A DNA stretch of 64,000 bases, taken from contig NZ_CP081942.1 in the NCBI RefSeq assembly GCF_020386635.1, positions 4,526,001-4,590,000 on the forward strand. Reading direction: 5' to 3'. Shown piece by piece: positions 55,201-64,000 of this stretch (the stretch's first letter is position 1; every line of letters begins with the position of its first letter). A program made the position numbers and the translations under genes. This stretch comes from Pseudomonas sp. MM211. GTDB taxonomy: Bacteria > Pseudomonadota > Gammaproteobacteria > Pseudomonadales > Pseudomonadaceae. The notes below the pieces were generated by a model. That model had not been told where the DNA came from, did no database searches, and was given only the letters and a program-made list of their open reading frames with translations.

Positions 55201-58044
55201 ATGGCGGAGTATCAACCGGGGCAACGCTGGATCAGCGACAGCGAAGCGGAACTGGGCTTGGGAACCATCCTCATGCAGGACGGCCGCATGCTCACCGTGC
55301 TCTACCCGGCCACGGGAGAAACCCGCCAGTACGCAACCCGCAATGCGCCACTGACCCGCGTGCGTTTCTCTCCGGGCGACGAGATCACCCACTTCGAAGG
55401 CTGGAAGCTGACCGTGCGCGAAGTCGACGATGTCGATGGCCTGCTGGTCTACCATGGCCTCGACGCGCAGAACCAGAACGTCACCCTGCCGGAAACCCAG
55501 CTGTCCAACTTCATTCAGTTCCGTCTCGCCAGCGACCGCCTGTTCGCCGGGCAGATCGACCCGCTGCCCTGGTTCTCGCTGCGCTACCGCACGCTGGAGT
55601 TCACCAGCAAGCAGGTGCAATCCTCGCTGTGGGGCCTGGGCGGCGTGCGTGCACAACCTATCGCCCACCAATTGCACATCGCCCGTGAAGTCGCCGACCG
55701 GATCGCCCCGCGCGTTCTGCTGGCCGACGAAGTGGGCCTGGGCAAGACCATCGAAGCCGGCCTGGTGATCCATCGCCAACTGCTCTCGGGGCGCGCCAAC
55801 CGCGTGCTGATCCTGGTACCGGAAAACCTGCAGCACCAGTGGCTGGTGGAAATGCGCCGGCGCTTCAACCTGGAAGTGGCGCTGTTTGACGCCGAACGCT
55901 TCATCGAAAGCGATGCCAGCAATCCGTTCGAAGACGCGCAACTGGCACTGGTCGCGCTGGAATGGCTGTGCGAAGACGAAAAGGCCCAGGACGCGCTGTT
56001 CGCCGCCGGCTGGGATCTGATGGTGGTCGATGAAGCCCACCACCTGGTCTGGCACCCGGAAAAGGCCAGCCGCGAATACAGCCTGGTCGAACAGCTGTCC
56101 GAAGTCATCCCAGGCGTGCTGCTGCTCACCGCCACCCCCGAACAGCTCGGCCAGGACAGTCACTTCGCGCGTCTGCGCCTGCTCGACCCGAACCGTTTCC
56201 ATGACCTGGCAGCTTTCCGCGCCGAAAGCGCCAACTACCAGCCGGTCGCCGAAGCCGTGCAGGAGCTGCTCGACAAGGGTCGCCTGTCCGCCGCCGCCCA
56301 CAAAACCATCCAGGGTTTCCTGGGTGCCGAGGGTGAAGCTCTGCTGGCCGCCGTCGCCGACGGCGACATCGAAGCCAGCGCCCGCCTCACCCGCGAACTG
56401 CTCGACCGTCACGGCACCGGCCGCCTGCTGTTCCGCAACACCCGCGCTGCGGTGCAGGGCTTCCCCGAGCGCGAATTGCATGCCTACGCGCTGCCGAGCC
56501 CCGACGAGTACATGGAGCTGCCGCTGGGCGAGCATGCCGAGCTGTACCCGGAAGTCAGCTACCAGGGCCAGGCGGACATCGAGGAAGATCAACGATGGTG
56601 GCGCTTCGATCCGCGTGTCGAGTGGCTGATCGATACCCTGAAGATGCTCAAGAAATTCAAGGTACTGGTCATCTGCGCCCACGCCGAGACCGCCATGGAT
56701 CTGGAAGACGCCCTGCGCGTGCGCTCCGGCATCCCGGCCACGGTGTTCCACGAGGGCATGAGCATCCTCGAGCGTGACCGCGCTGCCGCCTACTTCGCCG
56801 ACGAAGAATTCGGTGCCCAAGTGCTGATTTGTTCGGAAATCGGCAGTGAAGGCCGCAACTTCCAGTTCGCCCATCACCTGGTGCTGTTCGACCTGCCTGC
56901 GCACCCGGATCTGCTCGAGCAGCGCATCGGCCGTCTTGACCGTATCGGCCAGAAGCACAAGATTCAGGTGCACGTGCCGTACATGGAAAACAGCCCGCAG
57001 GAGCGTCTGTTCCAGTGGTATCACCAGGCGCTGAACGCCTTCCTGGCCACCTGCCCGACCGGCAACGCCTTGCAGCACCAGTTCGGTAGCCGCCTGCTGC
57101 CGATGCTGGAAAACGCCGACGATGGTCAGTGGCAAAGCCTGATCGACGAAGCCACTACCGAGCGCCAGCGCCTGGAAAGCGAGCTGCACGCCGGTCGCGA
57201 CCGTCTGCTGGAGCTCAACTCGGGTGGTGCCGGTGAAGGCGAAGCGCTGGTCGAAGCGATTCTCGAGCAGGACGACCAGTTCGCCCTGCCGATGTACATG
57301 GAGCAACTGTTCGACGCGTTCGGCATCGACAGCGAAGATCACTCGGATAACGCCCTGATCCTGCGCCCCAGCGAGAAGATGCTCGATGCCAGCTTCCCGC
57401 TCGGCGACGACGAAGGCGTGACCATCACCTACGACCGTGACCTGGCGCTGTCGCGCGAAGACATGCAGTTCCTCACCTGGGAACACCCGATGGTGCAGGG
57501 CGGCATGGATCTGGTGCGTTCCGGCTCGATGGGCAACACATCGGTGGCGCTGATCAAGAACAAGGCGCTCAAGCCCGGCACCGTGCTGCTGGAGCTGCTC
57601 TACGTCAGCGAAGTGGTCGCCCCACGCAGCCTGCAACTGGGCCGCTACCTGCCGCCGGCCGCGCTGCGCTGCCTGCTCGATGGCAATGGCAACGATCTGG
57701 CCAGCAAGGTCTCCTTCGAAACCCTCAACGATCAGCTGGAAAGCGTGCCCCGGGCCAGCGCCAACAAGTTCGTGCAGGCTCAGCGTGATGCGCTCAACCC
57801 GCAGATCGCGGCTGGTGAAGCGAAGATCCAGCCACGCCATGTTGAGCGTGTCAGCGAAGCCAAGCGTCGCCTAGCCGCCGAGCTGGACGAGGAACTCGCC
57901 CGCCTGACCGCCCTGCAAGCGGTCAACCCGAGCGTGCGTGACAGCGAACTGGTAGCCCTGCGTGAACAACGCGAACAGGGCCTGGCCATGCTCGACAAAG
58001 CCGCCCTGCGCCTGGAAGCCATTCGGGTTCTGGTCGCGGGTTGA
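55201..58044 (+). CDS. rapA: RNA polymerase-associated ATPase RapA (HepA)
   Basis: 947 residues from the ATG at 55201 (E. coli RapA 968). Swi2/Snf2-type helicase: N-terminal tandem Tudor-like domain ([18 protein letters not shown]), motif [13 protein letters not shown], motif II DEAHH, motif [19 protein letters not shown] ([13 protein letters not shown]), then the RapA C-terminal domain. It binds RNA polymerase and recycles stalled complexes. A strong hairpin follows the stop. An in-frame GTG 15 bases upstream is less likely. Confidence 0.95.
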   Translation: MAEYQPGQRWISDSEAELGLGTILMQDGRMLTVLYPATGETRQYATRNAPLTRVRFSPGDEITHFEGWKLTVREVDDVDGLLVYHGLDAQNQNVTLPETQLSNFIQFRLASDRLFAGQIDPLPWFSLRYRTLEFTSKQVQSSLWGLGGVRAQPIAHQLHIAREVADRIAPRVLLADEVGLGKTIEAGLVIHRQLLSGRANRVLILVPENLQHQWLVEMRRRFNLEVALFDAERFIESDASNPFEDAQLALVALEWLCEDEKAQDALFAAGWDLMVVDEAHHLVWHPEKASREYSLVEQLSEVIPGVLLLTATPEQLGQDSHFARLRLLDPNRFHDLAAFRAESANYQPVAEAVQELLDKGRLSAAAHKTIQGFLGAEGEALLAAVADGDIEASARLTRELLDRHGTGRLLFRNTRAAVQGFPERELHAYALPSPDEYMELPLGEHAELYPEVSYQGQADIEEDQRWWRFDPRVEWLIDTLKMLKKFKVLVICAHAETAMDLEDALRVRSGIPATVFHEGMSILERDRAAAYFADEEFGAQVLICSEIGSEGRNFQFAHHLVLFDLPAHPDLLEQRIGRLDRIGQKHKIQVHVPYMENSPQERLFQWYHQALNAFLATCPTGNALQHQFGSRLLPMLENADDGQWQSLIDEATTERQRLESELHAGRDRLLELNSGGAGEGEALVEAILEQDDQFALPMYMEQLFDAFGIDSEDHSDNALILRPSEKMLDASFPLGDDEGVTITYDRDLALSREDMQFLTWEHPMVQGGMDLVRSGSMGNTSVALIKNKALKPGTVLLELLYVSEVVAPRSLQLGRYLPPAALRCLLDGNGNDLASKVSFETLNDQLESVPRASANKFVQAQRDALNPQIAAGEAKIQPRHVERVSEAKRRLAAELDEELARLTALQAVNPSVRDSELVALREQREQGLAMLDKAALRLEAIRVLVAG

Positions 58045-58050
58045 GCCAAT

Positions 58051-58080
58051 AGTCTCGCCCTCTTTATGGAGGGCGAGACT
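58051..58080 (+). terminator. Hairpin after rapA
   Basis: AGTCTCGCCCTC and GAGGGCGAGACT form a perfect 12-bp stem with a 6-base loop, 6 bases past the rapA stop. There is no U-run after it, so ending may be incomplete. Confidence 0.6.
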
Positions 58081-58154
58081 GGCTTCAGCGCTGTGCAAAG
58101 AGCGCGGCCTGTAGCGGAAATCGACTGCAGCCTTGCCGCACGCTTGGCGCAGCC

Positions 58155-58240
58155 TGCGCCATTCGCCGCAGGGGCGCGGCTCCTACACGATCGCGAGTGT
58201 CACCAACCCTGTAGGAGCCCCGACCTCGGGGCGAATCGAT
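58155..58240. repeat. Pair of inverted REP elements
   Basis: GCCGCAGGGGCGCGGCTCCTAC on one side and GTAGGAGCCCCGACCTCGGG GCGAAT on the other are inverted copies of the pseudomonad CTCCTAC REP type. A family B half-unit (GGGTATCGCTTCGCTCAATA) follows at 58282-58311. Confidence 0.7.
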
Positions 58241-58327
58241 TGCGGTCTTGCCGGGCAATCGGGACTCTACGCCGAACCCTTGATGGGTATCGCTTCGCTC
58301 AATACCCGCCTTGCGGCACAACCGCCG

Positions 58328-59152
58328 CTACACCATCTGCAACCGCTGCTTGCGCCCTGGCGCGGGGTAGGCGCTGTCGATTACCTGCAAATCGGCTTCG
58401 CTGAGCTGCAGGTCGGCTGCGGCGGCATTTTCGGCCAGATGCTCAGGATCGCCAGCTTTGGGAATCACCAGCACATCCGGCTGACGAAGCGCCCAGGCCA
58501 GTGCGACTTGTGCGGTAGTCACGCCATGCTCCTCAGCCACCTGGCGCAACGCCGGATTGGCCAACAACGCACCGCCCTGCCCCAGCGGACAGTAAGCCAT
58601 CAAAGGCATGCCCTGGCGTTGCTGCCACGGCAACAGATCGAACTCCACGCCGCGCTCTTGCGGGTTGTAGAGCACCTGGTTGGTGGCACAGGCTGGGTCA
58701 CCGAGTTCTTCCAGGTCATCCAGATCGAAGTTGGACACGCCCCAGCGGCCGATCTTGCCCTGCTCGCGCAGCCGTTCGAAGGCCTCGACCGTTTCCGCCA
58801 GCGGATATTGCCCGCGCCAGTGCAGCAGATACAGGTCGAGATGATCGGTGCCCAAGCGCTTCAGACTGCGCTCACAGGCCGCCGCCACGCCAGCACGGCT
58901 GGCGTTGTGCGGGTAGACCTTGCTGACCAGAAACACCTGATCACGCCTGCCAACGAGCGCCTCGCCGACCACCTCCTCCGCACCACCCTCGCCATACATC
59001 TCGGCCGTATCGATAAGACGCAGACCGCGCTCGATACCTTCACGCAACGCCGCCACCTCGGCCCGCCGCTGGCCCGGATTCTCACCCATCCGCCAAGTGC
59101 CCTGGCCTATCACCGGTACCTGAGTGCCGGCCAATTCAAGTGTTCGCATCAT
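58328..59152 (-). CDS. Aldo/keto reductase
   Basis: 274 residues from the ATG at 59152, with AGGAGG upstream. AKR fold with DTAEMYGEGGAEE (catalytic Asp and Tyr), Lys in LVSKVYPHN, His in YLLHW and the NADPH-binding end LVIPKAGDPEHLAEN. It resembles the YeaE/DkgA-like AKR subgroup that reduces small aldehydes and ketones with NADPH. Single gene, convergent with rapA. Substrate unknown. Confidence 0.9.
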   Translation of the reverse strand: MMRTLELAGTQVPVIGQGTWRMGENPGQRRAEVAALREGIERGLRLIDTAEMYGEGGAEEVVGEALVGRRDQVFLVSKVYPHNASRAGVAAACERSLKRLGTDHLDLYLLHWRGQYPLAETVEAFERLREQGKIGRWGVSNFDLDDLEELGDPACATNQVLYNPQERGVEFDLLPWQQRQGMPLMAYCPLGQGGALLANPALRQVAEEHGVTTAQVALAWALRQPDVLVIPKAGDPEHLAENAAAADLQLSEADLQVIDSAYPAPGRKQRLQMV

Positions 59153-59350
59153 GGTTCCTCCTGCTGATTGCATCCTGACCCGCCTGACACTCGCGGGTTC
59201 AGGTCATACGCCAGCGGGTCACGCCCAGCGTAGAGCAGCTGCCCAAAGTCACCATTCATGTTCCGACACGAGTTTTCTGTTCAGCGGACAGAGCACGACA
59301 CCGCTCAACGACTACGCTAAAGATAAAGGACAAGCCAGGGCCAATTCACT

Positions 59351-62300
59351 ATGGGCGCACTATGGCGATCCGACTCAGCACCGCCTGTAAGCGAGCGCAA
59401 AGCCGCTACCGCGGTGCAGCTCGAACCCCGGCGGCAGTCCCACCCTGTGCGCTGGGCCGTCGGCGTTATCCTGATGCTCCTGCTGATGATCGGCGCAGCA
59501 CTGCTGATCTATGAGCTGCGCACCGCCTACTTCCAGTCCAGTGAATTGAGCCGCTACGCCGCGCAACTGACCTATCAGGTCGAAAGCGGTCCCAGCGACG
59601 CCATCATCTACCCTGGCGCCGGCCCCTTCGATGAACGCATGGGGTACAGCCACCTGCCCACCTTCATCGAACGCCTGCAGAGCCGAGGCTTCGAGGTGTT
59701 GCAACAGAGTCATTTTTCTCCGGCGCTGATGGCTTATACCGAACGGGGCCTGTTCCCGCCCTTCGCGGAAAAAGCGCAGACCGGGGTCAATATCGAAGAC
59801 TGCCGCGGTTCACCCTTCTACACCGTACGCAATCCCCGGCAACGCTACCCGAGCTTCGCCGCAATCCCATCACTGGTGGTTGGCAGCCTGCTGTTCATCG
59901 AGGATCGCAAGCTGTTGGCCAGCGAGCCCGCCGAAGCCAACCCGGCGGTGGACTGGCCGCGCTTCAGCAAGGCGGCGCTCTCGCAGATCGGCAAGTATGT
60001 CGGCATGCAGGATCAGTCCGCGGGCGGCAGCACCCTGGCCACGCAACTGGAGAAGTACCGGCACTCGCCAGATGGCATCACCCATGCACCCGCGGAGAAA
60101 TTGCGGCAGATGATATCGGCCAGCGTGCGCGCCTATCAGGGCGGCCCGCAAACCCTCGAAGCGCGGCAGAACATCGTGCGCGACTACCTCAACAGCGTTC
60201 CGCTATCAGCGGCACCGGGGCACGGCGAGGTGCACGGCCTGGCCGACGGCCTGCGCATCTGGTACGGCGCTGATTTCGCCACCACCAACCGTCTGCTCGA
60301 CCCGCAGCGTTCGAGCGATGCCAGCCTGGCCGATCGGGGACTGGCGTTGCGCCAAGTGCTGTCACTGATGATCGCCCAGCGCCGGCCTTCGTACTACCTG
60401 TCGAAAGGTCGTGACGAGCTCGCCGAGCTGACCGACAGCCACCTACGCCTGCTGGCCAGCGGCGGCGTACTCGATAACGAGCTGCGCGATGCTGCCCTCG
60501 CGCAGCAGGTGACCTACCGCGACTGGCAGACCGACCCCAACCTGCAGCTGGTCGACAGCGACAAGGGCATCAGCATGGCCCGGGCACGACTGGCCGGCCT
60601 GCTCAATCTGTCCTACTACAGGCTCGACCGCCTCGACCTGGATGCACGCTCCAGCCTCAATTCGGATCTGCAGCAGCAGGTCAGCCTCTACCTCGAACAG
60701 CTCGCCGACCCCGCATTCGCCGAAAGCGTCGGCCTGTTCGGCGACCGCCTGCTGTCGCCCAGCAAGACCGCTGACGTGCGCTACAGCTTCACCCTGTTCG
60801 AGCGCAGCCCCGGCGGCAGCCAGGTGCGGGTGCAGACGGACAATACCAACCAGCCGTTCGACATCAACGAGGGCAGCAAGCTGGAATTGGGCTCCACGGC
60901 GAAACTTCGGGTGATGGCGACCTATCTGGAAGTGATCGCCGAACTGTACCAACGCCATGCCGGGCAGACGCCCGCCCAGTTGCGCGCCGTGGAGGTCGCC
61001 GATCAGGATCTGCTTAGCCGCTGGGCCATCGACTATCTCAGCCGTAACCCGGCCAGCGATCTCTCCAGCATGCTGGAGGCCGCCCTGGAGCGCCGCTACT
61101 CGGCCAGCCCCAACGAGCGCTTCTTCACCGGCGGCGGCCTGCACACCTTTGGCAACTTCCGCCGCGAGGACAACGGCCGGCTGCCGACCTTGCGCGAGTC
61201 GCTGCGCGAATCGATCAACTTGCCGTTCATCCGCCTGATGCGCGATCTGGTGCGCTACAGCACCTACCAAGCGCCGGAGAACAGCGCCGAGTTGCTCAAG
61301 GACGACAAGGATCCACGGCGCCAGGAGTACCTGAGCCGCTTTGCCGATCGCGAGGGCACCACCTTTCTGCTGCGCTTCTGGCGCAAGTATCAGAGCCAGT
61401 CGGCACAGGAGCGGCTGGACACCTTTATCGGCGGCCTGCGCCTCACCGATACGCGCCTGGCAGCGGTACACCGTTATCTGATGCCACAGGTCGATCAGGC
61501 CACGTTCGGGGCTTTCATCAAGGCTCATCTGCCGGGCGTGAAACTCAGCGACAAACGTATCGGCGATCTGTACACGCGCTATGGGCCAGGCGCTTTCAGC
61601 CTGCCGGATCAGGGCTATATCGCCCGGGTGCATCCGCTGGAATTGTGGCTGCTCGGCTTTCAGCTCGAACACCCGGACGCCAGCTTCAACGATGCCGTCG
61701 CGGCCAGTCAGGATGAACGCCAGGAGGTCTACGGCTGGCTGTTCAAGAGCCGCCACAAGAGCGCTCGGGACAGCCGTATCCGCATCATGCTGGAGGTCGA
61801 AGCGTTCCTCGACATCCATCGCCGCTGGCAGAACCTGGGCTATCCGTTCGAATACCTGGTGCCATCGCTGGCAACCGCCATAGGCAGCTCGGGTGACAGG
61901 CCTGCGGCTCTTGCGGAGCTGATCGGCATCATCCAGAACGACGGTATCCGCCAGCCCACGGTACGTATAGACAGCCTGCACTTCGCAGCCAATACCCCGT
62001 ACGACACCCTGGTCGGCCATGTGCCGGTGCCCGGGCAGCGAGTCATGGCCCCAGAGGTGGCTGCAGCCCTGCGCGATGCCCTGTCGCAAGTCGTGGAAGG
62101 CGGTACCGCGCGACGCCTGCAAGGCAGCTTCAGCCTGGCCGACGGCACGGCACTGACCCTCGGCGGTAAAACCGGCACCGGTGACAACCGCCTGACCAGT
62201 GTGGGCCGTGGTGGCCAGGTGATCAGCTCACGGGTACAGAACCGTACCGCCACCTTCGTGTTCTTTCTCGGCCCGGATCACTTCGGCACCCTCACCGCTT

Positions 62301-62461
62301 TCGTGCCGGGCCGTGCGGCGGAGAATTTCCGCTTCACCTCGGCGCTGCCGGTACAGGTGCTCAAAGGCATGGCGCCGATCCTCACGCCCTACCTGCAACC
62401 GGGAGCACACACCCTGTGCGCCCCGGCGCCACAACAGCAGACGGCCCAGTTGGTGCGCTAG
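59351..62461 (+). CDS. Large class A penicillin-binding protein (transglycosylase/transpeptidase)
   Basis: 1036 residues with one N-terminal membrane anchor (VGVILMLLLMIGAALLIYEL). The glycosyltransferase part has IEDRKLLAS (reduced form of the EDxxF motif) and GGSTLATQLEKY. The transpeptidase part has S515-TAK518, S621-IN623 and K940-TGT. The order and spacing show a bifunctional PBP, but the family is divergent: the H-G of motif 1 is missing, and a long insert (about 640-900) separates SxN and KTGT. It makes or modifies peptidoglycan at the periplasmic face. Its exact cell-wall role is unknown. Confidence 0.85.
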   Translation: MGALWRSDSAPPVSERKAATAVQLEPRRQSHPVRWAVGVILMLLLMIGAALLIYELRTAYFQSSELSRYAAQLTYQVESGPSDAIIYPGAGPFDERMGYSHLPTFIERLQSRGFEVLQQSHFSPALMAYTERGLFPPFAEKAQTGVNIEDCRGSPFYTVRNPRQRYPSFAAIPSLVVGSLLFIEDRKLLASEPAEANPAVDWPRFSKAALSQIGKYVGMQDQSAGGSTLATQLEKYRHSPDGITHAPAEKLRQMISASVRAYQGGPQTLEARQNIVRDYLNSVPLSAAPGHGEVHGLADGLRIWYGADFATTNRLLDPQRSSDASLADRGLALRQVLSLMIAQRRPSYYLSKGRDELAELTDSHLRLLASGGVLDNELRDAALAQQVTYRDWQTDPNLQLVDSDKGISMARARLAGLLNLSYYRLDRLDLDARSSLNSDLQQQVSLYLEQLADPAFAESVGLFGDRLLSPSKTADVRYSFTLFERSPGGSQVRVQTDNTNQPFDINEGSKLELGSTAKLRVMATYLEVIAELYQRHAGQTPAQLRAVEVADQDLLSRWAIDYLSRNPASDLSSMLEAALERRYSASPNERFFTGGGLHTFGNFRREDNGRLPTLRESLRESINLPFIRLMRDLVRYSTYQAPENSAELLKDDKDPRRQEYLSRFADREGTTFLLRFWRKYQSQSAQERLDTFIGGLRLTDTRLAAVHRYLMPQVDQATFGAFIKAHLPGVKLSDKRIGDLYTRYGPGAFSLPDQGYIARVHPLELWLLGFQLEHPDASFNDAVAASQDERQEVYGWLFKSRHKSARDSRIRIMLEVEAFLDIHRRWQNLGYPFEYLVPSLATAIGSSGDRPAALAELIGIIQNDGIRQPTVRIDSLHFAANTPYDTLVGHVPVPGQRVMAPEVAAALRDALSQVVEGGTARRLQGSFSLADGTALTLGGKTGTGDNRLTSVGRGGQVISSRVQNRTATFVFFLGPDHFGTLTAFVPGRAAENFRFTSALPVQVLKGMAPILTPYLQPGAHTLCAPAPQQQTAQLVR

Positions 62462-62555
62462 ATGGCTCGTCTCATCTGCGGTTGAACTGGGTATAAGCCA
62501 GGGTGTGGAGGCGGCCATTTCTCGACTCAGTGGGAACGGGCCATGCCCGTGATCT

Positions 62556-62660
62556 CGCGCGCATGGCGCGCTCCCACAGAAGCAAGTCACCGTCTGCCCC
62601 TATCCCAAGGTCATCCCCAGATTCGATGGGTATCGCTTCGCTCAACACCATCCTACGGTG
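62556..62660. repeat. REP-like palindrome and family B half-unit
   Basis: CGCGCATGGCGCGCTCCCAC (about 62560-62578) followed by GATGGGTATCGCTTCGCTCA (62624-62650). It fills the gap between the PBP gene and the VF530 gene. Confidence 0.55.
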
Positions 62661-62667
62661 ATATCAA

Positions 62668-62880
62668 TCAGCGTTTGAGCTTCAGGTACAGCGCCTCGAC
62701 CCTTTCCCGTGCCCAAGGCGTTTTGCGCAGAAAGGTCAGGCTCGACTTGATGCTCGGGTCGCTCTTGAAGCAGCGGATATCGATACGCTGGGCCAGGCCG
62801 TCCCAGCCATAGTGCTCGACCAGATCGGTGAGAATGGCCTGCAGCGTCAGACCGTGTAGCGGGTCGTTGGATGTACTCAT
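62668..62880 (-). CDS. VF530 / DUF2132 family DNA-binding-like protein
   Basis: 70 residues from the ATG at 62880; the longer frame to 62961 runs through the putP terminator. The conserved block [47 protein letters not shown] is characteristic of VF530-type proteins. These small helical proteins have a solved structure and a suspected nucleic-acid role but no proven function. Confidence 0.85.
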   Translation of the reverse strand: MSTSNDPLHGLTLQAILTDLVEHYGWDGLAQRIDIRCFKSDPSIKSSLTFLRKTPWARERVEALYLKLKR

Positions 62881-62926
62881 GAATGTCTCCCTATCGCGGC
62901 GCGGCAGCTTAACAGACGGCGCCAAC

Positions 62927-62953
62927 GAAAAGGCCCGGACAATGTCCGGGCCT
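62927..62953 (-). terminator. Rho-independent terminator of putP
   Basis: AGGCCCGGACA / TGTCCGGGCCT stem around AT, followed on the minus strand by TTTTCGTT. It lies 28 bases beyond the putP stop. Confidence 0.85.
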
Positions 62954-62980
62954 CTGGTCAATCGAGTGACAGAAACGCGA

Positions 62981-64000
62981 TCAGATGTGCGCGTCCTGAT
63001 ACTCCTTCTCGGCCTCGTCGAAGCGCTTGACCATCGCCGGCGTTGCCGGGCGACCGATCTTGCTGAACACCACGATGGCCAGGGTGGCGAGGATGAAGCC
63101 CGGAATGATCTCGTACAGACCCAGGCCGACGAACTCCTTCCACAGCACCACGGTCAGTGCACCGACCACCATGCCGGCCAGCGCGCCGTTACGGGTCATG
63201 CCTTTCCAGACCAGGGAGAGGATCACCACCGGGCCGAAGGCAGCACCGAAACCAGCCCAGGCGTAGGACACCAGGCCCAGCACCTTGCTGTCCGGATTGG
63301 AGGCGATGATGATGGCAACGATGGCGATCAGCAGCACCATGCCGCGACCTACCCAGACCAGTTCCTTCTCGCTGGCACCCTTGCGCAGGAAGGCCTTGTA
63401 AAAGTCTTCGGTCAGGGCGCTGGAGCACACCAGCAACTGGCAGCTCAGGGTACTCATCACCGCCGCCAGGATGGCAGACAACACCAGGCCGGCAATCCAT
63501 GGGTTGAAGAGGATTTTGGTCAACTCGATGAACACGCGCTCGCTGTTATCGGTGACCGGGCCGGCCAAAGACGGGTTGTTGGCGAAGTAAGCGATGCCGA
63601 AGAAGCCGACTGCCACAGCGCCACCCAGGCACAGGATCATCCAGATCATGCCGATACGGCGCGCAGCCGGGATCGACTTGACCGAATCGGCCGCCATGAA
63701 GCGCACCAGGATGTGCGGCTGGCCGAAATAGCCCAGGCCCCAGCCCAGCAGCGACACGATGGCGACGAAGGACAGGCCGCGGAACATGTCGAAGTTGGCC
63801 GGGTTGGCCTGCTCGATGGTGGCCATGGCCGCATCGAAGTCGCCCAGGGCGAGAATCACGAACACCGGGGTGATCAACAGCGCGAAGATCATCATGGTGG
63901 CCTGCACGGTGTCCGTCCAGCTCACCGCCAGGAAGCCGCCAACGAATACGTAGACGATGGTAGCCGCCGCACCGACCCACAGGGCGGTGTCGTAGCTCAT
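62981..64000 (-). CDS. putP: Sodium/proline symporter PutP, C-terminal two-thirds (partial)
   Basis: The last 340 codons of an SSS-family transporter; the N-terminus lies beyond the window edge. Landmarks: [67 protein letters not shown] and [20 protein letters not shown], all close to E. coli PutP. It imports proline with sodium. Its mate putA is not in view. Confidence 0.92.
   Translation of the reverse strand: MSYDTALWVGAAATIVYVFVGGFLAVSWTDTVQATMMIFALLITPVFVILALGDFDAAMATIEQANPANFDMFRGLSFVAIVSLLGWGLGYFGQPHILVRFMAADSVKSIPAARRIGMIWMILCLGGAVAVGFFGIAYFANNPSLAGPVTDNSERVFIELTKILFNPWIAGLVLSAILAAVMSTLSCQLLVCSSALTEDFYKAFLRKGASEKELVWVGRGMVLLIAIVAIIIASNPDSKVLGLVSYAWAGFGAAFGPVVILSLVWKGMTRNGALAGMVVGALTVVLWKEFVGLGLYEIIPGFILATLAIVVFSKIGRPATPAMVKRFDEAEKEYQDAHI

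Noticed and set aside
55180..57840. Minus-strand 886-codon open frame
   Set aside because: It is entirely antisense to rapA and explained by rapA codon bias.
60443..62122. Minus-strand 559-codon open frame
   Set aside because: Antisense to the PBP gene; no recognisable protein.

Overview
The window reads as an ordinary stretch of Pseudomonas chromosome. The DNA is GC-rich, almost every base is coding, and most gaps carry palindromic intergenic repeats of the pseudomonad type. The run fadD1-fadD2-hydrolase-phaJ, followed further on by alkB-like / small hypothetical / rapA, is recalled from memory to match the PA3299-PA3308 area of P. aeruginosa PAO1. No rRNA, tRNA, CRISPR array, prophage or transposase gene was seen. 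The exact species cannot be fixed by eye; a mendocina/stutzeri-like lineage is a guess.

Left third (1-20 kb): end of azlC with azlD (branched-chain amino acid export), a divergent CDF cation transporter, LysR/DsbA-like/arginase-family genes, several small proteins, a YdeP-type molybdopterin oxidoreductase, a frameshifted scrap of a TonB-dependent receptor, an AraC regulator divergent from an exported alpha/beta hydrolase, and a NepI-like exporter. A YcaC-type isochorismatase gene follows, split by a 266-bp element with perfect 21-bp terminal inverted repeats and no coding capacity, which looks like a MITE. Then come LysR, uncharacterised membrane and exported proteins, a serine hydrolase and two tandem paralogous lipoproteins.

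Middle (20-40 kb): hrpA with a REP-like palindrome inside its reading frame, an exported unknown, a GFA-family protein, MFS/LysR and MarR/EamA/CynX transport-regulator sets, then a selenium block. selD-mnmH (selenophosphate and 2-selenouridine tRNA) runs leftward. An Nramp-related transporter and a PhnD/PhnC/PhnE-like ABC importer run rightward. The importer's binding protein and ATPase are joined in one open frame. uvsE closes the block.

Right third (40-64 kb): two tandem acyl-CoA synthetases, a lipase-like hydrolase overlapping a phaJ-type hydratase, a DUF1993 protein, codB-pucR-codA for cytosine use with 4-base overlaps at both junctions, an AaeA/AaeX/AaeB-like efflux operon, and a 38-residue membrane protein resembling CcoM of cbb3 oxidase with two Anr-type boxes upstream. 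Then come alkB-like genes, rapA, an aldo/keto reductase, a large class A penicillin-binding protein, a VF530 protein and the C-terminal part of putP at the edge.

I found no clearly new multi-gene system. The strongest unusual items are the MITE-like insertion in ycaC, the binding-protein/ATPase fusion in the putative selenium importer, the Anr-controlled ccoM-like micro-gene, the REP inside hrpA, and the tandem lipoprotein pair.
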